Assembly (NCBI RefSeq): GCF_011759385.1
Contig: NZ_JAARLY010000003.1
Location: 62,001 to 126,000 of the forward strand
Direction of reading: 5' to 3'
Length of the DNA: 64,000 nt
Origin: Oleiagrimonas sp. C23AA
Lineage (GTDB): Bacteria; Pseudomonadota; Gammaproteobacteria; Xanthomonadales; Rhodanobacteraceae
Position numbers and translations under genes: made by a program. The first letter of the stretch is position 1. Each line of letters starts with the position of its first letter. The notes under the pieces are model-generated. The model was not told the DNA's origin and did no database searches. It saw nothing but the letters and a program-made list of their open reading frames with translations. Below, in pieces: positions 25,964 through 34,690 of this stretch.

Positions 25964-27361
25964 ATGGCCAAGGCCAAGCCCAAAAGCAAAACCGTCTACG
26001 TCTGCGGCGACTGTGGCGCCGAGCACAACAAGTGGCAGGGCCAGTGCGCCGAATGCCACGCCTGGAACACGTTGAGCGAGTTCGTGGTGCAGCCCGCGCC
26101 ATCGGCGGTGGCAAGCGTCGGTGCGCGTCGCAGCGGTTACGCTGGCGAGGCCACGGGCGCGCCACGGGTGACCGCGCTGACCGAGGTGGCGGCCACGGCC
26201 GAATCGCGTGCGCTGACCGGCATCGGCGAACTGGATCGCGTGCTCGGCGGCGGTCTGGTCGACGGTTCGGTGGTGCTGATTGGTGGTGATCCGGGCATCG
26301 GCAAGTCCACCTTGCTGCTGCAGATGCTGGGCAGTCTGGGCGAGGCGCTGGCCGGACTGTACGTGACCGGTGAGGAATCGCTGGCGCAGGTGGCCGCACG
26401 CGCGCAGCGCCTGGGCCTGCCACTGGGTCCGCTGAAGGCGCTGGCCGAAACCTGCATCGAGCGCATTCTGGAACAGGCCGTGGCCGAGCGCCCGCGCGTG
26501 CTGATTGTCGACTCCATCCAGACCATCTGGACCGAGCAGCTGACCGCGGCGCCCGGTTCGGTCAGTCAGGTGCGCGAATCGGCGGCCAAGCTGACGCGCT
26601 TCGCCAAGGAAACCGGCACCAGCGTGCTGCTGGTGGGTCATGTGACCAAGGAGGGCGGCATCGCCGGCCCGCGTGTGCTCGAACACATGGTCGATGCCGT
26701 GTTGTATTTCGAGGGCGAATCGGGCAGCCGTTTCCGCGTGCTGCGCGCCTTCAAGAACCGTTTCGGCGCGGTCAACGAGCTGGGCGTGTTCGCCATGTCC
26801 GACAAGGGCCTGCGCGAAGTGCCCAATCCTTCGGCCATCTTTCTGTCCACTCATTCCGGGCCCACCCCCGGCAGCGCGGTCATGGTGACCCGTGAGGGCA
26901 CGCGCCCCTTGCTGGTGGAAGTGCAGGCGTTGGTCGACCAGTCCTCGCTGGGCAATCCGCGCCGTGTCGCGCTGGGCTTGGAGCAGAACCGCCTGGCCAT
27001 GCTGCTGGCGGTATTGCATCGCCATGGCGGCGTGGCCGCCTATGATCAGGATGTGTTCGTCAACGTGGTCGGCGGCATTCGCGTGCAGGAAACAGCCGCC
27101 GATCTGCCGGTGCTGCTGGCGGTACTTTCATCCCTGCGCGACCGGCCCTTGCCGGAGCAGACCATCGCTTTTGGCGAGGTCGGGCTTTCCGGCGAAATCC
27201 GGCCCGTGCCCAACGGCGAAGAGCGCCTCAAGGAAGCGGCTACGCACGGCTTCAAGCGCGCCATCGTGCCCAAGGCCAATGCGCCGAAGAAAACCAAGGT
27301 GGGCGAGATGCAGGTGATAGCCGTGGAACGCCTGGCCGAGGCCATCGATGCCTGCATTTGA
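25964..27361 (+). CDS. radA: DNA repair protein RadA
   Basis: RadA is a RecA-like branch-migration ATPase in recombinational repair. The 465-residue protein has an N-terminal Cys4 zinc finger (C14, C17, C28, C31), Walker A GGDPGIGKST with K114, the RadA-specific KNRFG motif, and a C-terminal Lon-like domain with GEVGLSGEIRPV. ATG 25964 follows AAGGA. The stop codon directly abuts a long hairpin repeat that separates it from the convergent cytochrome assembly gene. Confidence 0.97.
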   Translation: MAKAKPKSKTVYVCGDCGAEHNKWQGQCAECHAWNTLSEFVVQPAPSAVASVGARRSGYAGEATGAPRVTALTEVAATAESRALTGIGELDRVLGGGLVDGSVVLIGGDPGIGKSTLLLQMLGSLGEALAGLYVTGEESLAQVAARAQRLGLPLGPLKALAETCIERILEQAVAERPRVLIVDSIQTIWTEQLTAAPGSVSQVRESAAKLTRFAKETGTSVLLVGHVTKEGGIAGPRVLEHMVDAVLYFEGESGSRFRVLRAFKNRFGAVNELGVFAMSDKGLREVPNPSAIFLSTHSGPTPGSAVMVTREGTRPLLVEVQALVDQSSLGNPRRVALGLEQNRLAMLLAVLHRHGGVAAYDQDVFVNVVGGIRVQETAADLPVLLAVLSSLRDRPLPEQTIAFGEVGLSGEIRPVPNGEERLKEAATHGFKRAIVPKANAPKKTKVGEMQVIAVERLAEAIDACI

Positions 27362-27480
27362 GGGCGAGGAGTGAGTTGAGAGGAGTGAGAAGTGAGAGAA
27401 AGCGCGCTGGCGTGGGTTAGGCTGCGGGCGGCAAGGTGCCGCTCTCACTCCTCACTTCTCTTTTCTCACTTCTCGCCCTT
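27362..27480. repeat. Heptad-built hairpin repeat (CTCACTY type) between convergent radA and ypjD-like genes
   Basis: A left purine arm (27361-27400) and a right pyrimidine arm (27443-27480) pair over about 38 bases with few mismatches, around a 42-base loop. The left arm aligns unit by unit with both trpB-trpA copies and ends in the same AGAGAA. The right arm contains CTCACTC and CTCACTT units. It starts at the radA stop and ends at the stop of the opposing gene, so it may also act as a bidirectional terminator. Confidence 0.85.
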
Positions 27481-28278
27481 TCACATCGGCCGGTGCATGA
27501 TCATCTCCAGCACGAATTTCGAGCCGAAGAAGGCCAGCACCAGCACGGCCATGCCGGTAAGCGTGAGGTTGACCGCGCGGCGACCGCGCCAGCCGTGTTT
27601 CCAGCGGCCCCAGAGCAGGGCGCCAAACACCAGCCAGGCGATCACTGACAGTACGGTTTTCTGCAGCAGGTTCTGACCGAACAGGTTGTGCACGAAGACA
27701 ATGCCGGTGACCAGGGTCAGCGTGAGCAGGGTGAAGCCGGCATGGATCAGCCGGAACAAGAGGCCTTCGGTCATGGTCAGCGGCGGCAGCGCGCGCAGCC
27801 AGGGGCCAAAGTTGCTGCGCCGCAATGCGCGCTCCTGCACCGCCAGCAAAATGGCCAGCACCGCGGCGATCGACAGCACGCCAAAGGCCAGCAGCGCCAC
27901 GGTGACGTGCAGCTTGATCTGCCAGTCCATCGGCATCGGGTGCGTGGGCGGTGCCAGGAACGAATCCACCGCCAGCAGCAGGGCGGTCAGCGGAAACACG
28001 ATGACACCCAGTCCGGCCACCGGGCGCGACATGTTCATCAGCAGCGTCATTGCCGCGACCACGCAGGCCACCAGCGAAAGGGCCGCGAAAAAGTGCAGGT
28101 CCAGCGCGCCACGATGCATGCCCAGCAGCACGCCAATGTGCAGTAGCACGGCGACGGTGGCCATGCTCAGCGCGGTGCCGCTCAATGGCTTGCGGCCGCT
28201 CAACAGGGGCCGGGCCAGCGCGCCGGCAGCGGCCAGATAAAGAACGATGGCGAGGGCGGCTGGAAGGGCGAGTGACAT
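27481..28278 (-). CDS. Cytochrome c assembly (CcsA/YpjD-like) membrane protein
   Basis: The 265-residue protein has about eight hydrophobic segments and belongs to the CcmC/CcsA superfamily in its YpjD-like form. Conserved histidines lie in MDWQIKLHVTVALLAF and IFVHNLFGQ. These proteins are linked to heme handling or cytochrome c maturation, but the YpjD role is not defined. ATG 28278 was chosen because MSLALPAALAIV begins the first membrane segment; a longer reading adds 20 non-hydrophobic residues. In many gammaproteobacteria this gene is divergent from ffh; here an ArsR/SdpI/hydrolase module lies between. Confidence 0.82.
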   Translation of the reverse strand: MSLALPAALAIVLYLAAAGALARPLLSGRKPLSGTALSMATVAVLLHIGVLLGMHRGALDLHFFAALSLVACVVAAMTLLMNMSRPVAGLGVIVFPLTALLLAVDSFLAPPTHPMPMDWQIKLHVTVALLAFGVLSIAAVLAILLAVQERALRRSNFGPWLRALPPLTMTEGLLFRLIHAGFTLLTLTLVTGIVFVHNLFGQNLLQKTVLSVIAWLVFGALLWGRWKHGWRGRRAVNLTLTGMAVLVLAFFGSKFVLEMIMHRPM

Positions 28279-28337
28279 GGTGCTAAGTGTGGCACAGCAC
28301 CTGGCATGCGGGAATGCGGCAACGCGGCCTACTTGCA

Positions 28338-28363
28338 ATATTTAGATATTTGCCTAAATATCT
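28338..28363. promoter_or_regulatory. Overlapping AT-rich palindromes, candidate operator of the ArsR-family gene
   Basis: Two overlapping perfect inverted repeats lie 38-63 bases before the ArsR-type gene: AGATATTT (28344-28351) with AAATATCT (28356-28363), and ATATTTAG (28338-28345) with CTAAATAT (28354-28361). This is the typical size and composition of an ArsR/SdpR operator and stands out in GC-rich DNA. Autorepression of the following genes is inferred. Confidence 0.65.
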
Positions 28364-28400
28364 ACGCATCGACGATGCAGTGGCAGATGCGGCGGCACAC

Positions 28401-28688
28401 ATGCGACAGCAGGACGTATTCAAGGCCATGGCCGACCCGACGCGACGCGCCATTCTCAAGCGCCTGCGTGGTGGCGCCTTGAGCGCGGGTGAGATTGGCG
28501 AGGCATTCGACATCACGCCGGCCTCGCTGTCGCATCACTTTGCCGTGCTCAAGCGTGCCGACCTGGTGCGCACCGAGCGCCGCGGCCAGTACATCGTCTA
28601 TTCGCTCAACAGCACCGTGGTCGAGGAGGTCACGCGCATGGTGCTGGATGTGTTCAACGCAGGTGGCCGCGAGGCCGGAGGCCAGTGA
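28401..28688 (+). CDS. ArsR/SdpR-family autorepressor
   Basis: This is a 95-residue winged-helix repressor (QQDVFKAMADPTRRAILKRL, ITPASLSHHFAVLKRADLV, RRGQYIVYSLN). No metal-binding Cys cluster is visible, which fits the SdpR subgroup better than a metal sensor. Its stop overlaps the next start (TGATG), and the next gene encodes an SdpI-like protein, the known partner of SdpR in Bacillus. The palindromes upstream are the probable operator. Confidence 0.88.
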   Translation: MRQQDVFKAMADPTRRAILKRLRGGALSAGEIGEAFDITPASLSHHFAVLKRADLVRTERRGQYIVYSLNSTVVEEVTRMVLDVFNAGGREAGGQ

Positions 28689-29335
28689 TGCAACGTCAAG
28701 GCATGTGGGTGTCGGGGTTGTTTGTGGTGATCGCCGCCGTCGCGGCGCTGTGGTTGTATCCGCAACTGCCGGCGCGGGTGCCGGTGCACTGGAATGCGCA
28801 CGGGCAGATCAATGGCCTGTGGACGCGGCCATGGGCGGCGCTGTTTCCGGCGGCGATGGTGGCGTTGCTGGCGGCGTTGACCGTGCTGCTGCCGAAGATT
28901 TCACCGCGTCGCTTCGAGATTCGTCCGTTCGGCCGGGTGTTCGTGCTGATCATGCTGGCCACGCAGGCGCTGGTCCTGGTGGTGGGGCTGGCCACCCTGA
29001 TCTCCGCCGCGGGGCATGCCGTGTCGGTGCCGCGAGTGGCGATACTGGCCGTGGGTGTGCTGCTGATGGTGCTGGGCAATTACATGGGCAAGTTGCGCAA
29101 GAACTTCTTCGTCGGCATTCGCACGCCGTGGACGCTTGCCAGCGAGGCGACCTGGGAGCGCACCCACCGTGCCGGCGGGTGGGTATTCATGGCGGCAGGG
29201 CTGTTGGTACTGGTGGGCACCCTGATGGGCTTGCCGCTTGGTGTGGCAATTGCGTTGATTATCGCGGCGGCTTTGCTGCCGGCGCTGTACTCCTTTTTTG
29301 TCTACTGGCGCCTGGAAGGCAAGGCCAAGCGGTGA
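28688..29335 (+). CDS. SdpI-family membrane protein with DUF1648
   Basis: The 215-residue protein has about six membrane segments. The N-terminal DUF1648 signature (LPARVPVHWNAHGQINGLWTR, in two joined parts) and the C-terminal SdpI signature (NYMGKLRKNFFVGIRTPWTL, SEATWERTHRAGG) are clear. B. subtilis SdpI is an immunity protein against the SdpC toxin and also signals to SdpR. Homologues are widespread in bacteria without SdpC, so here the role may be envelope stress or toxin protection. Translation is coupled to the ArsR-type gene. Confidence 0.85.
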   Translation: MQRQGMWVSGLFVVIAAVAALWLYPQLPARVPVHWNAHGQINGLWTRPWAALFPAAMVALLAALTVLLPKISPRRFEIRPFGRVFVLIMLATQALVLVVGLATLISAAGHAVSVPRVAILAVGVLLMVLGNYMGKLRKNFFVGIRTPWTLASEATWERTHRAGGWVFMAAGLLVLVGTLMGLPLGVAIALIIAAALLPALYSFFVYWRLEGKAKR

Positions 29336-29378
29336 GGTACATCCGGCGTCGCCGGCCTTTTTTGACGGGAGAGAGCAG

Positions 29379-30740
29379 ATGAAGCGTTTGGCGTACCTGG
29401 CTTTGGGTTTGCTGGTCTCGGCGCCGGTACTGGCGGCGCCGCCACCATGCATGCAGCGCTCCAGCGCGCTTTTGCAGGCGCTGAAAAAGCACGATTACGC
29501 AGGGGCGGTGAGTCATTTCGATGCTCGCGTGCATGCGGTGGTTACCGTCAAGCGCCTGCGCCAGGTGTGGGAAACCGCGTTGCCCAACCAGTTTGGTGCC
29601 TATGACCCGGCAGCTGTCGGGCAGGTGGCCAAACAAGGGCCCGATGGCGTGGTGGTCACGCCGCTGCACTTTAAGCACGGCTGGCTGCATATGCGGGTGG
29701 CCTGTGATGACGCCGGCGCGATCTCCGGCTTCAGATTCCTGCCCGGCAAATCGCCTGCGCCCGATGACGTCGAGCATGCGCCCAAGCCGGCTTCGGGGCC
29801 CTGGGGCAGCAGTCAGCCGACGCAGGTAGCCTCGCCGTGGGGGCCGTTGCCGGCGCTGTTGACCCTGCCGCGTGGCAAGGGCCCGTTTCCCGCCGTGGTG
29901 CTGGTCGGCGGGTCCGGACCGCACGACCGCGATGAGCGCATCGGTCCCAATCGTCCGTTCATGGATATCGCAAGGGGGCTGGCGGCGCATGGCATTGCCT
30001 CGTTGCGCTATGACAAACGCACCTATGTCTACCCGGTGAAGTCCGAGCAGGACACGCGCCTGACCATCGACGACGAAGTGACCGATGACGCGGTCACCGC
30101 ATTGCGACAACTGGCTGCCAACGAGCAGGTGGATCGGCGGCGTATCTTTGTGGTCGGGCACAGCCTGGGCGCGATGATGGCGCCGCGTATCGGTCAGCGC
30201 ATGCCTGGCCTGGCCGGATTGGTGCTGCTGGCCGCCCCGGCGCGTTCGCTGCTGGACGTGCTCGCCGAGCAGACGCGTACCCTGGGGCCGAAGCAGGGGC
30301 TTTCATCGGCGCAGCTGAAGTCGGCCGAGGCGGGCATCGATCATGAGCGTCGTCTGCTTGAAAAGGCCGATCCGGCGCATCCGCCGAAAAAGCCGTTCAT
30401 GGGCGCTCCGCAAAGCTACTGGTTGAGCCTTGATGGTTATCATCAGGTGGCGGTGGCGCGCTCGCTGCACATGCCGCTGTTGATCGTGCAGGGCGGGGCC
30501 GACGTCCAGGTTTCGCCCACGCAGGACTTTGCGCGCTGGAAAACGGCGATGGCCGGACGCGCACACGTCCGCTTTCGCCGCTTTGACGGCTTGAGCCATC
30601 TATTCATGCCGGCGGGAAAGACCGGCAATGCGGCCGATTACATGCGGCCGGCCCATGTGGCGCCTGGGGTGATCGACGCCATCGCTGACTGGATCAAAAC
30701 CCAGCCGCCGGCGCCAAAGCGTGCCGGGCGTGCGCTCTGA
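29379..30740 (+). CDS. Exported alpha/beta hydrolase with N-terminal DUF3887-like domain
   Basis: The 453-residue protein has a signal peptide (about 1-20, ending VLAA), an N-terminal DUF3887-like segment (LKKHDYAGAVSHFDARV) and an alpha/beta-hydrolase domain. The catalytic triad is visible: S262 (GHSLGA), D375 (GGADVQVSP) and H407 (LSHLFMP). The oxyanion segment is VLVGGSGPHDRDE. This matches secreted esterase or acyl-hydrolase-like enzymes that are common in Xanthomonadales; the substrate is unknown. It follows the SdpI-like gene by 43 bases and has its own GGGAGAGAG ribosome-binding site. Confidence 0.85.
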   Translation: MKRLAYLALGLLVSAPVLAAPPPCMQRSSALLQALKKHDYAGAVSHFDARVHAVVTVKRLRQVWETALPNQFGAYDPAAVGQVAKQGPDGVVVTPLHFKHGWLHMRVACDDAGAISGFRFLPGKSPAPDDVEHAPKPASGPWGSSQPTQVASPWGPLPALLTLPRGKGPFPAVVLVGGSGPHDRDERIGPNRPFMDIARGLAAHGIASLRYDKRTYVYPVKSEQDTRLTIDDEVTDDAVTALRQLAANEQVDRRRIFVVGHSLGAMMAPRIGQRMPGLAGLVLLAAPARSLLDVLAEQTRTLGPKQGLSSAQLKSAEAGIDHERRLLEKADPAHPPKKPFMGAPQSYWLSLDGYHQVAVARSLHMPLLIVQGGADVQVSPTQDFARWKTAMAGRAHVRFRRFDGLSHLFMPAGKTGNAADYMRPAHVAPGVIDAIADWIKTQPPAPKRAGRAL

Positions 30741-30781
30741 TAGAATGATCCACCGATTAACGTCTTGATACCTGCCGATCC

Positions 30782-32164
30782 ATGTTTGAATCGCTCAGCC
30801 AACGCCTTTCCGGTACCGTCCAGCGCCTGCGTGGCCGCGGACGGCTGACCGAGGAAAATATCCAGGAATCCCTGCGCGAAGTGCGCATCGCCCTGCTCGA
30901 GGCCGACGTGGCCCTGCCGGTGGTGCAGGCGCTGATCGCCCGCGTCAAGGAGCGTGCCGTCGGTCAGGAGGTGCTGACCAGCCTGAGCCCGGGCCAGGCC
31001 TTGGTGAAGGTGGTCAGCGATGAGCTGACCGCGGTCATGGGCGAGGCCAATGAGCAGCTCAACCTGGCCACGCAGCCGCCGGCCATCGTGTTGATGGCGG
31101 GCCTGCAGGGCGCCGGCAAGACCACCACCGTGGCCAAGCTGGCACGCCTTCTGAAGGAACGCCAGAAGAAGAAGGTGATGGTGGTCAGCTGCGACGTGTA
31201 CCGTCCCAACGCCATCGACCAGCTGCAGACCCTGGCCGGCCAGGTCGGCGTCAACTTTTTCCCCTCGCAGGCCGGGCAGGACCCGGTGGCGATCGCGCGC
31301 GCTGCGGTCGAGGCCGCGCGTCGAGAGCTGTGCGATGTGCTGATCGTCGATACCGCCGGTCGTCTGCATGTCGACGAAAAGATGATGGAAGAGATCAAGG
31401 CCCTGCATCAGGCCATCTCGCCCATCGAAACGCTGTTCACGGTCGATGCCATGACCGGTCAGGACGCGGCCACCACCGCCAAGGCGTTTGCCGAGGCGCT
31501 GCCGCTGACCGGCGTGGTGCTGACCAAGACCGATGGCGACGCCCGTGGTGGTGCCGCGCTGTCGGTGCGGCACATCACCGGCAAGCCGATCAAGTTCCTG
31601 GGCGCCGGCGAGAAGACCGATGCGCTGGAACCGTTCCATCCCGATCGCGTCGCGCAGCGCATCCTCGGCATGGGCGACGTGTTGTCGCTGGTCGAGGAGG
31701 TGGAGCGCAAGGTCGATCGCGACAAGGCGCAGAAGCTGGCCAAGAAGGTGGTCAAGGGCAAGCGCTTTGACCTCAACGACATGCGCGAGCAGCTTGAGCA
31801 GATGGTCAACATGGGCGGTCTGGCCGGCCTGATGGACAAGCTGCCGGGTGTCTCGGGCCTGCCTGATGCGGTCAAGTCGAAGGTCAACGATGGCGAGGTC
31901 AGGCGCATGATCGCCATCATCAATTCGATGACCAAGCAGGAGCGTCGCCACCCGGATCTGCTCAAGGGTTCGCGCAAGGCGCGCGTGGCCCGTGGCTCGG
32001 GCACGCAGCCGGCCGACGTCAACCGTCTGCTCAAGCAGCACATGCAGATGTCCAAGATGATGTCCAAACTGGGCAAGGGCGGCGGCAAGGGCCTGATGCG
32101 CCAGATGCGTGGCGCCATGAAGGGCATGGGTGGCATGGGCGGCGGTTTCCCGCCGATGCGCTAA
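30782..32164 (+). CDS. ffh: Signal recognition particle protein Ffh
   Basis: This is the SRP GTPase that binds signal sequences co-translationally and, with 4.5S RNA, targets ribosomes to FtsY. The 460-residue protein has an N domain, a G domain with GLQGAGKTTT, DTAGRLHVDE and TKTDGDARGGAALS, and a methionine-rich M domain (MQMSKMMSKLGKGGGKG) ending in Gly/Met repeats. A -10-like TAGAAT lies at 30741-30746. It precedes the rpsP-rimM-trmD-rplS operon, as in many proteobacteria. Confidence 0.98.
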   Translation: MFESLSQRLSGTVQRLRGRGRLTEENIQESLREVRIALLEADVALPVVQALIARVKERAVGQEVLTSLSPGQALVKVVSDELTAVMGEANEQLNLATQPPAIVLMAGLQGAGKTTTVAKLARLLKERQKKKVMVVSCDVYRPNAIDQLQTLAGQVGVNFFPSQAGQDPVAIARAAVEAARRELCDVLIVDTAGRLHVDEKMMEEIKALHQAISPIETLFTVDAMTGQDAATTAKAFAEALPLTGVVLTKTDGDARGGAALSVRHITGKPIKFLGAGEKTDALEPFHPDRVAQRILGMGDVLSLVEEVERKVDRDKAQKLAKKVVKGKRFDLNDMREQLEQMVNMGGLAGLMDKLPGVSGLPDAVKSKVNDGEVRRMIAIINSMTKQERRHPDLLKGSRKARVARGSGTQPADVNRLLKQHMQMSKMMSKLGKGGGKGLMRQMRGAMKGMGGMGGGFPPMR

Positions 32165-32368
32165 AGGGTGCATACTCTCGTGCACGGCGCCCGCTTCCGG
32201 GCCGGGTGCCGGGGCCTTCACGCAGGGGATGGGGCGCGGCGGACCCTGCGCGAGCGTTTTATTGCGCCAAAGGCCTTTCTTTTTCCGCAGTTTCCGTTAA
32301 AATGCCGCGTTTACCACGCACCGTCGCGTGCGACTGCCGGTGCCCCGGCAAATCGGAGTTTTAAGATC

Positions 32369-32629
32369 ATGGTGAAGATTCGTCTTGCGCGCGGCGGCGC
32401 CAAGGGCCGTCCGTTCTACCACATCGTCGTGACCGACCAGCGCAACAAGCGCGATGGCCGCAATATCGAGCGTGTGGGTTTCTACAACCCGGTTGCCTCT
32501 GGCAACGACAAGCGTCTGGAGCTGGACGTCGACAAGGTGCAGACCTGGGTCGGCAAGGGTGCCCAGATGACCGACAAGGTCCGTGCCCTGTTCAAGGAAG
32601 CGGACAAGCAGGCCAAGGCGGCTGCGTAA
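32369..32629 (+). CDS. rpsP: 30S ribosomal protein S16
   Basis: This is an 86-residue ribosomal protein ([20 protein letters not shown] and [12 protein letters not shown]). ATG 32369 follows CGGAG. A -10-like TAAAAT at 32298-32303 suggests a promoter after ffh. The stop shares its last base with the rimM start, indicating tight coupling. Confidence 0.98.
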   Translation: MVKIRLARGGAKGRPFYHIVVTDQRNKRDGRNIERVGFYNPVASGNDKRLELDVDKVQTWVGKGAQMTDKVRALFKEADKQAKAAA

Positions 32630-33147
32630 TGTCCGATCCCGTACGGCGCGTCCGCATGGGGCGCATCGTCGGGGTGTACGGCGTGCGTGGCGAGGTCAAG
32701 CTTGAATCCTGGACCGAGCCACGCGAGCGCATCTTCGACTACCAGCCCTGGCTGCTAAGCGCAGCGCCGGGCAAAGCGTCGAGTCAGGTGCGCGGCATCA
32801 AGGGCAGGGCGCAGGGCAAGGGGCTTGTGGCCCAGCTGCCAGGCGTCGAGAACCGCGAGCAGGCCGCCGCCCTGATGGGCAGCGATATCCTGATCGAGCG
32901 TGATCAATTGCCTGCGCCCGAGGACGGTGCCTTCTACTGGTTCGATCTCGAAGGTCTCGAGGTCGTCAATCGCGAAGGCCACGTGCTGGGCAAGGTGGAT
33001 CACCTGTTTGCCACCGGCGCCAACGATGTGATCGTGGTGCGTGATGGCGACCGGGAGATCCTGGTGCCGTTCGTGCGCGACGTGTATGTCCTGTCCATCG
33101 ACCTGCAACAAGGTCGCATGGAAGTGGACTGGGATCCGGACTTCTAA
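32629..33147 (+). CDS. rimM: Ribosome maturation factor RimM
   Basis: RimM helps assemble the 30S head around S19. The 172-residue protein has the N-terminal RimM domain (RMGRIVGVYGVRGEVKLESWT) and a PRC-barrel domain (YWFDLEGLEVVNREGHVLG and VPFVRDVYVLSID). It overlaps rpsP by one base and precedes trmD, the classic operon order. Confidence 0.97.
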   Translation: MSDPVRRVRMGRIVGVYGVRGEVKLESWTEPRERIFDYQPWLLSAAPGKASSQVRGIKGRAQGKGLVAQLPGVENREQAAALMGSDILIERDQLPAPEDGAFYWFDLEGLEVVNREGHVLGKVDHLFATGANDVIVVRDGDREILVPFVRDVYVLSIDLQQGRMEVDWDPDF

Positions 33148-33195
33148 GGCAAGCGCCGGAGGAGAGGCGGCCTGACCGCCGACGAGCTTTGAACC

Positions 33196-33972
33196 ATGCG
33201 CGTCGACGTCATTACGCTGTTTCCGGATTTCATCAACCAGTCGGCCGACGTCGGCGTGGTTGGAAGGGCGCGAAAGCGCGGATTGCTTCAGGTGCAAACC
33301 TGGAACCCGCGTGATTTTGCCCACGACAATTACCGTACCGTGGACGAGCGCACCTGTGGTGGCGGCCCCGGCATGGTGATGTTGATCGATCCCCTGCGCG
33401 AAGCACTGGGGGCGATCCGTGAAGCGTCCGACGCACCGGCGCATGTGATTTACCTCAGCCCGCAGGGACCGCGGCTGACGCAGAAAAAGGTCGAGTCGCT
33501 GGCCGCCAGGCCGCGCATTACCCTGCTCTGCGGGCGATACGAGGGAGTCGACGAGCGCTTTGTGGCGCATGAAGTCGACGAGGAACTATCCATCGGCGAC
33601 TACGTGTTGTCCGGTGGCGAGCTGGCCGCAGCGGTGTTGATCGACGCCGTCGGCCGGTTGCAGGACGGCGCGTTGAACGACGCGCAGTCGGCGCAGCAGG
33701 ACTCGTTCTCCGATGGCCTGCTGGACTGCCCCCACTACACGCGGCCGGTTGAGCATGCGTTGGGGGCGGTGCCGCCGGTACTGCTTTCGGGTGATCACGC
33801 GGCCATTCGCCGCTGGCGCCTGAAACAGTCGCTGGGGCGGACCTGGTTGCGCCGACCGGACCTGCTGGCGCGGCGCGCACTGGACAAAGAGTCCCGCGCG
33901 CTGCTTGAGGAATTTCGCCGCGAATATCTCGCGGCCCAACGACTTGAGGCCAAGACCGGGCCCCAGGACTGA
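33196..33972 (+). CDS. trmD: tRNA (guanine-37-N1)-methyltransferase TrmD
   Basis: TrmD makes m1G37 in tRNAs to prevent frameshifting. The 258-residue SPOUT enzyme has the knot and AdoMet motifs [29 protein letters not shown] and [14 protein letters not shown], and the N-terminal [12 protein letters not shown]. Its place between rimM and rplS is standard. The length is normal. Confidence 0.98.
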   Translation: MRVDVITLFPDFINQSADVGVVGRARKRGLLQVQTWNPRDFAHDNYRTVDERTCGGGPGMVMLIDPLREALGAIREASDAPAHVIYLSPQGPRLTQKKVESLAARPRITLLCGRYEGVDERFVAHEVDEELSIGDYVLSGGELAAAVLIDAVGRLQDGALNDAQSAQQDSFSDGLLDCPHYTRPVEHALGAVPPVLLSGDHAAIRRWRLKQSLGRTWLRRPDLLARRALDKESRALLEEFRREYLAAQRLEAKTGPQD

Positions 33973-33990
33973 AAACATCGGTGGTGTGCC

Positions 33991-34380
33991 ATGAACAAGA
34001 TCATTGAACAGTTCGAATCCGAGCAGATGACCCGCCAGCTGCCGGACTTTGGCCCGGGTGACACGGTGGTGGTCAACGTCAAGGTGACCGAAGGCAACCG
34101 TGAGCGCCTGCAGGCGTTCGAGGGCGTCGTCATTGCCAAGAGCAACCGCGGCCTGCATTCGTCCTTCACCGTGCGCAAGATGTCGCACGGCACCGGCGTG
34201 GAGCGTGTGTTCCAGGCCCACAGCGCGCTGATCGACTCGGTGTCGGTCAAGCGCAAGGGTAAGGTGCGCGGCGCCAAGCTGTACTACCTGCGTGGTCTGG
34301 AAGGCAAGGCTGCCCGCATCAAGGAAGACATCGCCGCCGCCCAGGCTGCGAAGGAAGCTGCTGCCGCCGCGCGCAAGTAA
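33991..34380 (+). CDS. rplS: 50S ribosomal protein L19
   Basis: The 129-residue L19 lies at the 30S-50S interface. The core motifs [20 protein letters not shown] and [17 protein letters not shown] are intact, and the C-terminus has an Ala/Lys-rich extension ([15 protein letters not shown]) past the usual end. It is the last gene of the operon. Confidence 0.98.
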   Translation: MNKIIEQFESEQMTRQLPDFGPGDTVVVNVKVTEGNRERLQAFEGVVIAKSNRGLHSSFTVRKMSHGTGVERVFQAHSALIDSVSVKRKGKVRGAKLYYLRGLEGKAARIKEDIAAAQAAKEAAAAARK

Positions 34381-34690
34381 GCGCGACGCGGTACGGGGCT
34401 TCGCCCAGCGCGAGGCTCCGGGTTTCAAGCAGTATCCAGGTCAAGCGCATGGCGCCTAAGGTGCCGTGCGCTTTGGCGTGTCTGTCCAACGGGTATCTTG
34501 TACTGTTGAATCGATGGCCGGGTCTGGCGAGTCGGATATAAAGTGCTATGCCTTGTGCGCTGGCACCGTCCCGCGCGCCGGGGGCCTGTGCGTCGTGGGG
34601 GCTCACCGGCAGAGCAGGGGCGTGACCACGGGAGGGCGCGCGCGTATTGCCACTGATCGCGGTGGCCGACACGCTTGGGCAGGGGCCTGA
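34381..34690. other. Intergenic region between rplS and the fimX-like gene, with terminator-like hairpin
   Basis: The 310 bases between convergent genes hold one clear structure: arms AAGCGCATGGCGCC (34443-34456) and GGTGCCGTGCGCTT (34460-34473) form a 14-base stem with a 3-base loop and wobble or mismatch at two positions. It probably ends the rplS transcript, though the T-run is short. I see no convincing coding frame, tRNA or promoter in the rest. Confidence 0.55.

Noticed and set aside
34466-34690. 74-codon frame after rplS
   Set aside because: No ribosome-binding site, no domain, odd composition; overlaps the terminator-like hairpin.
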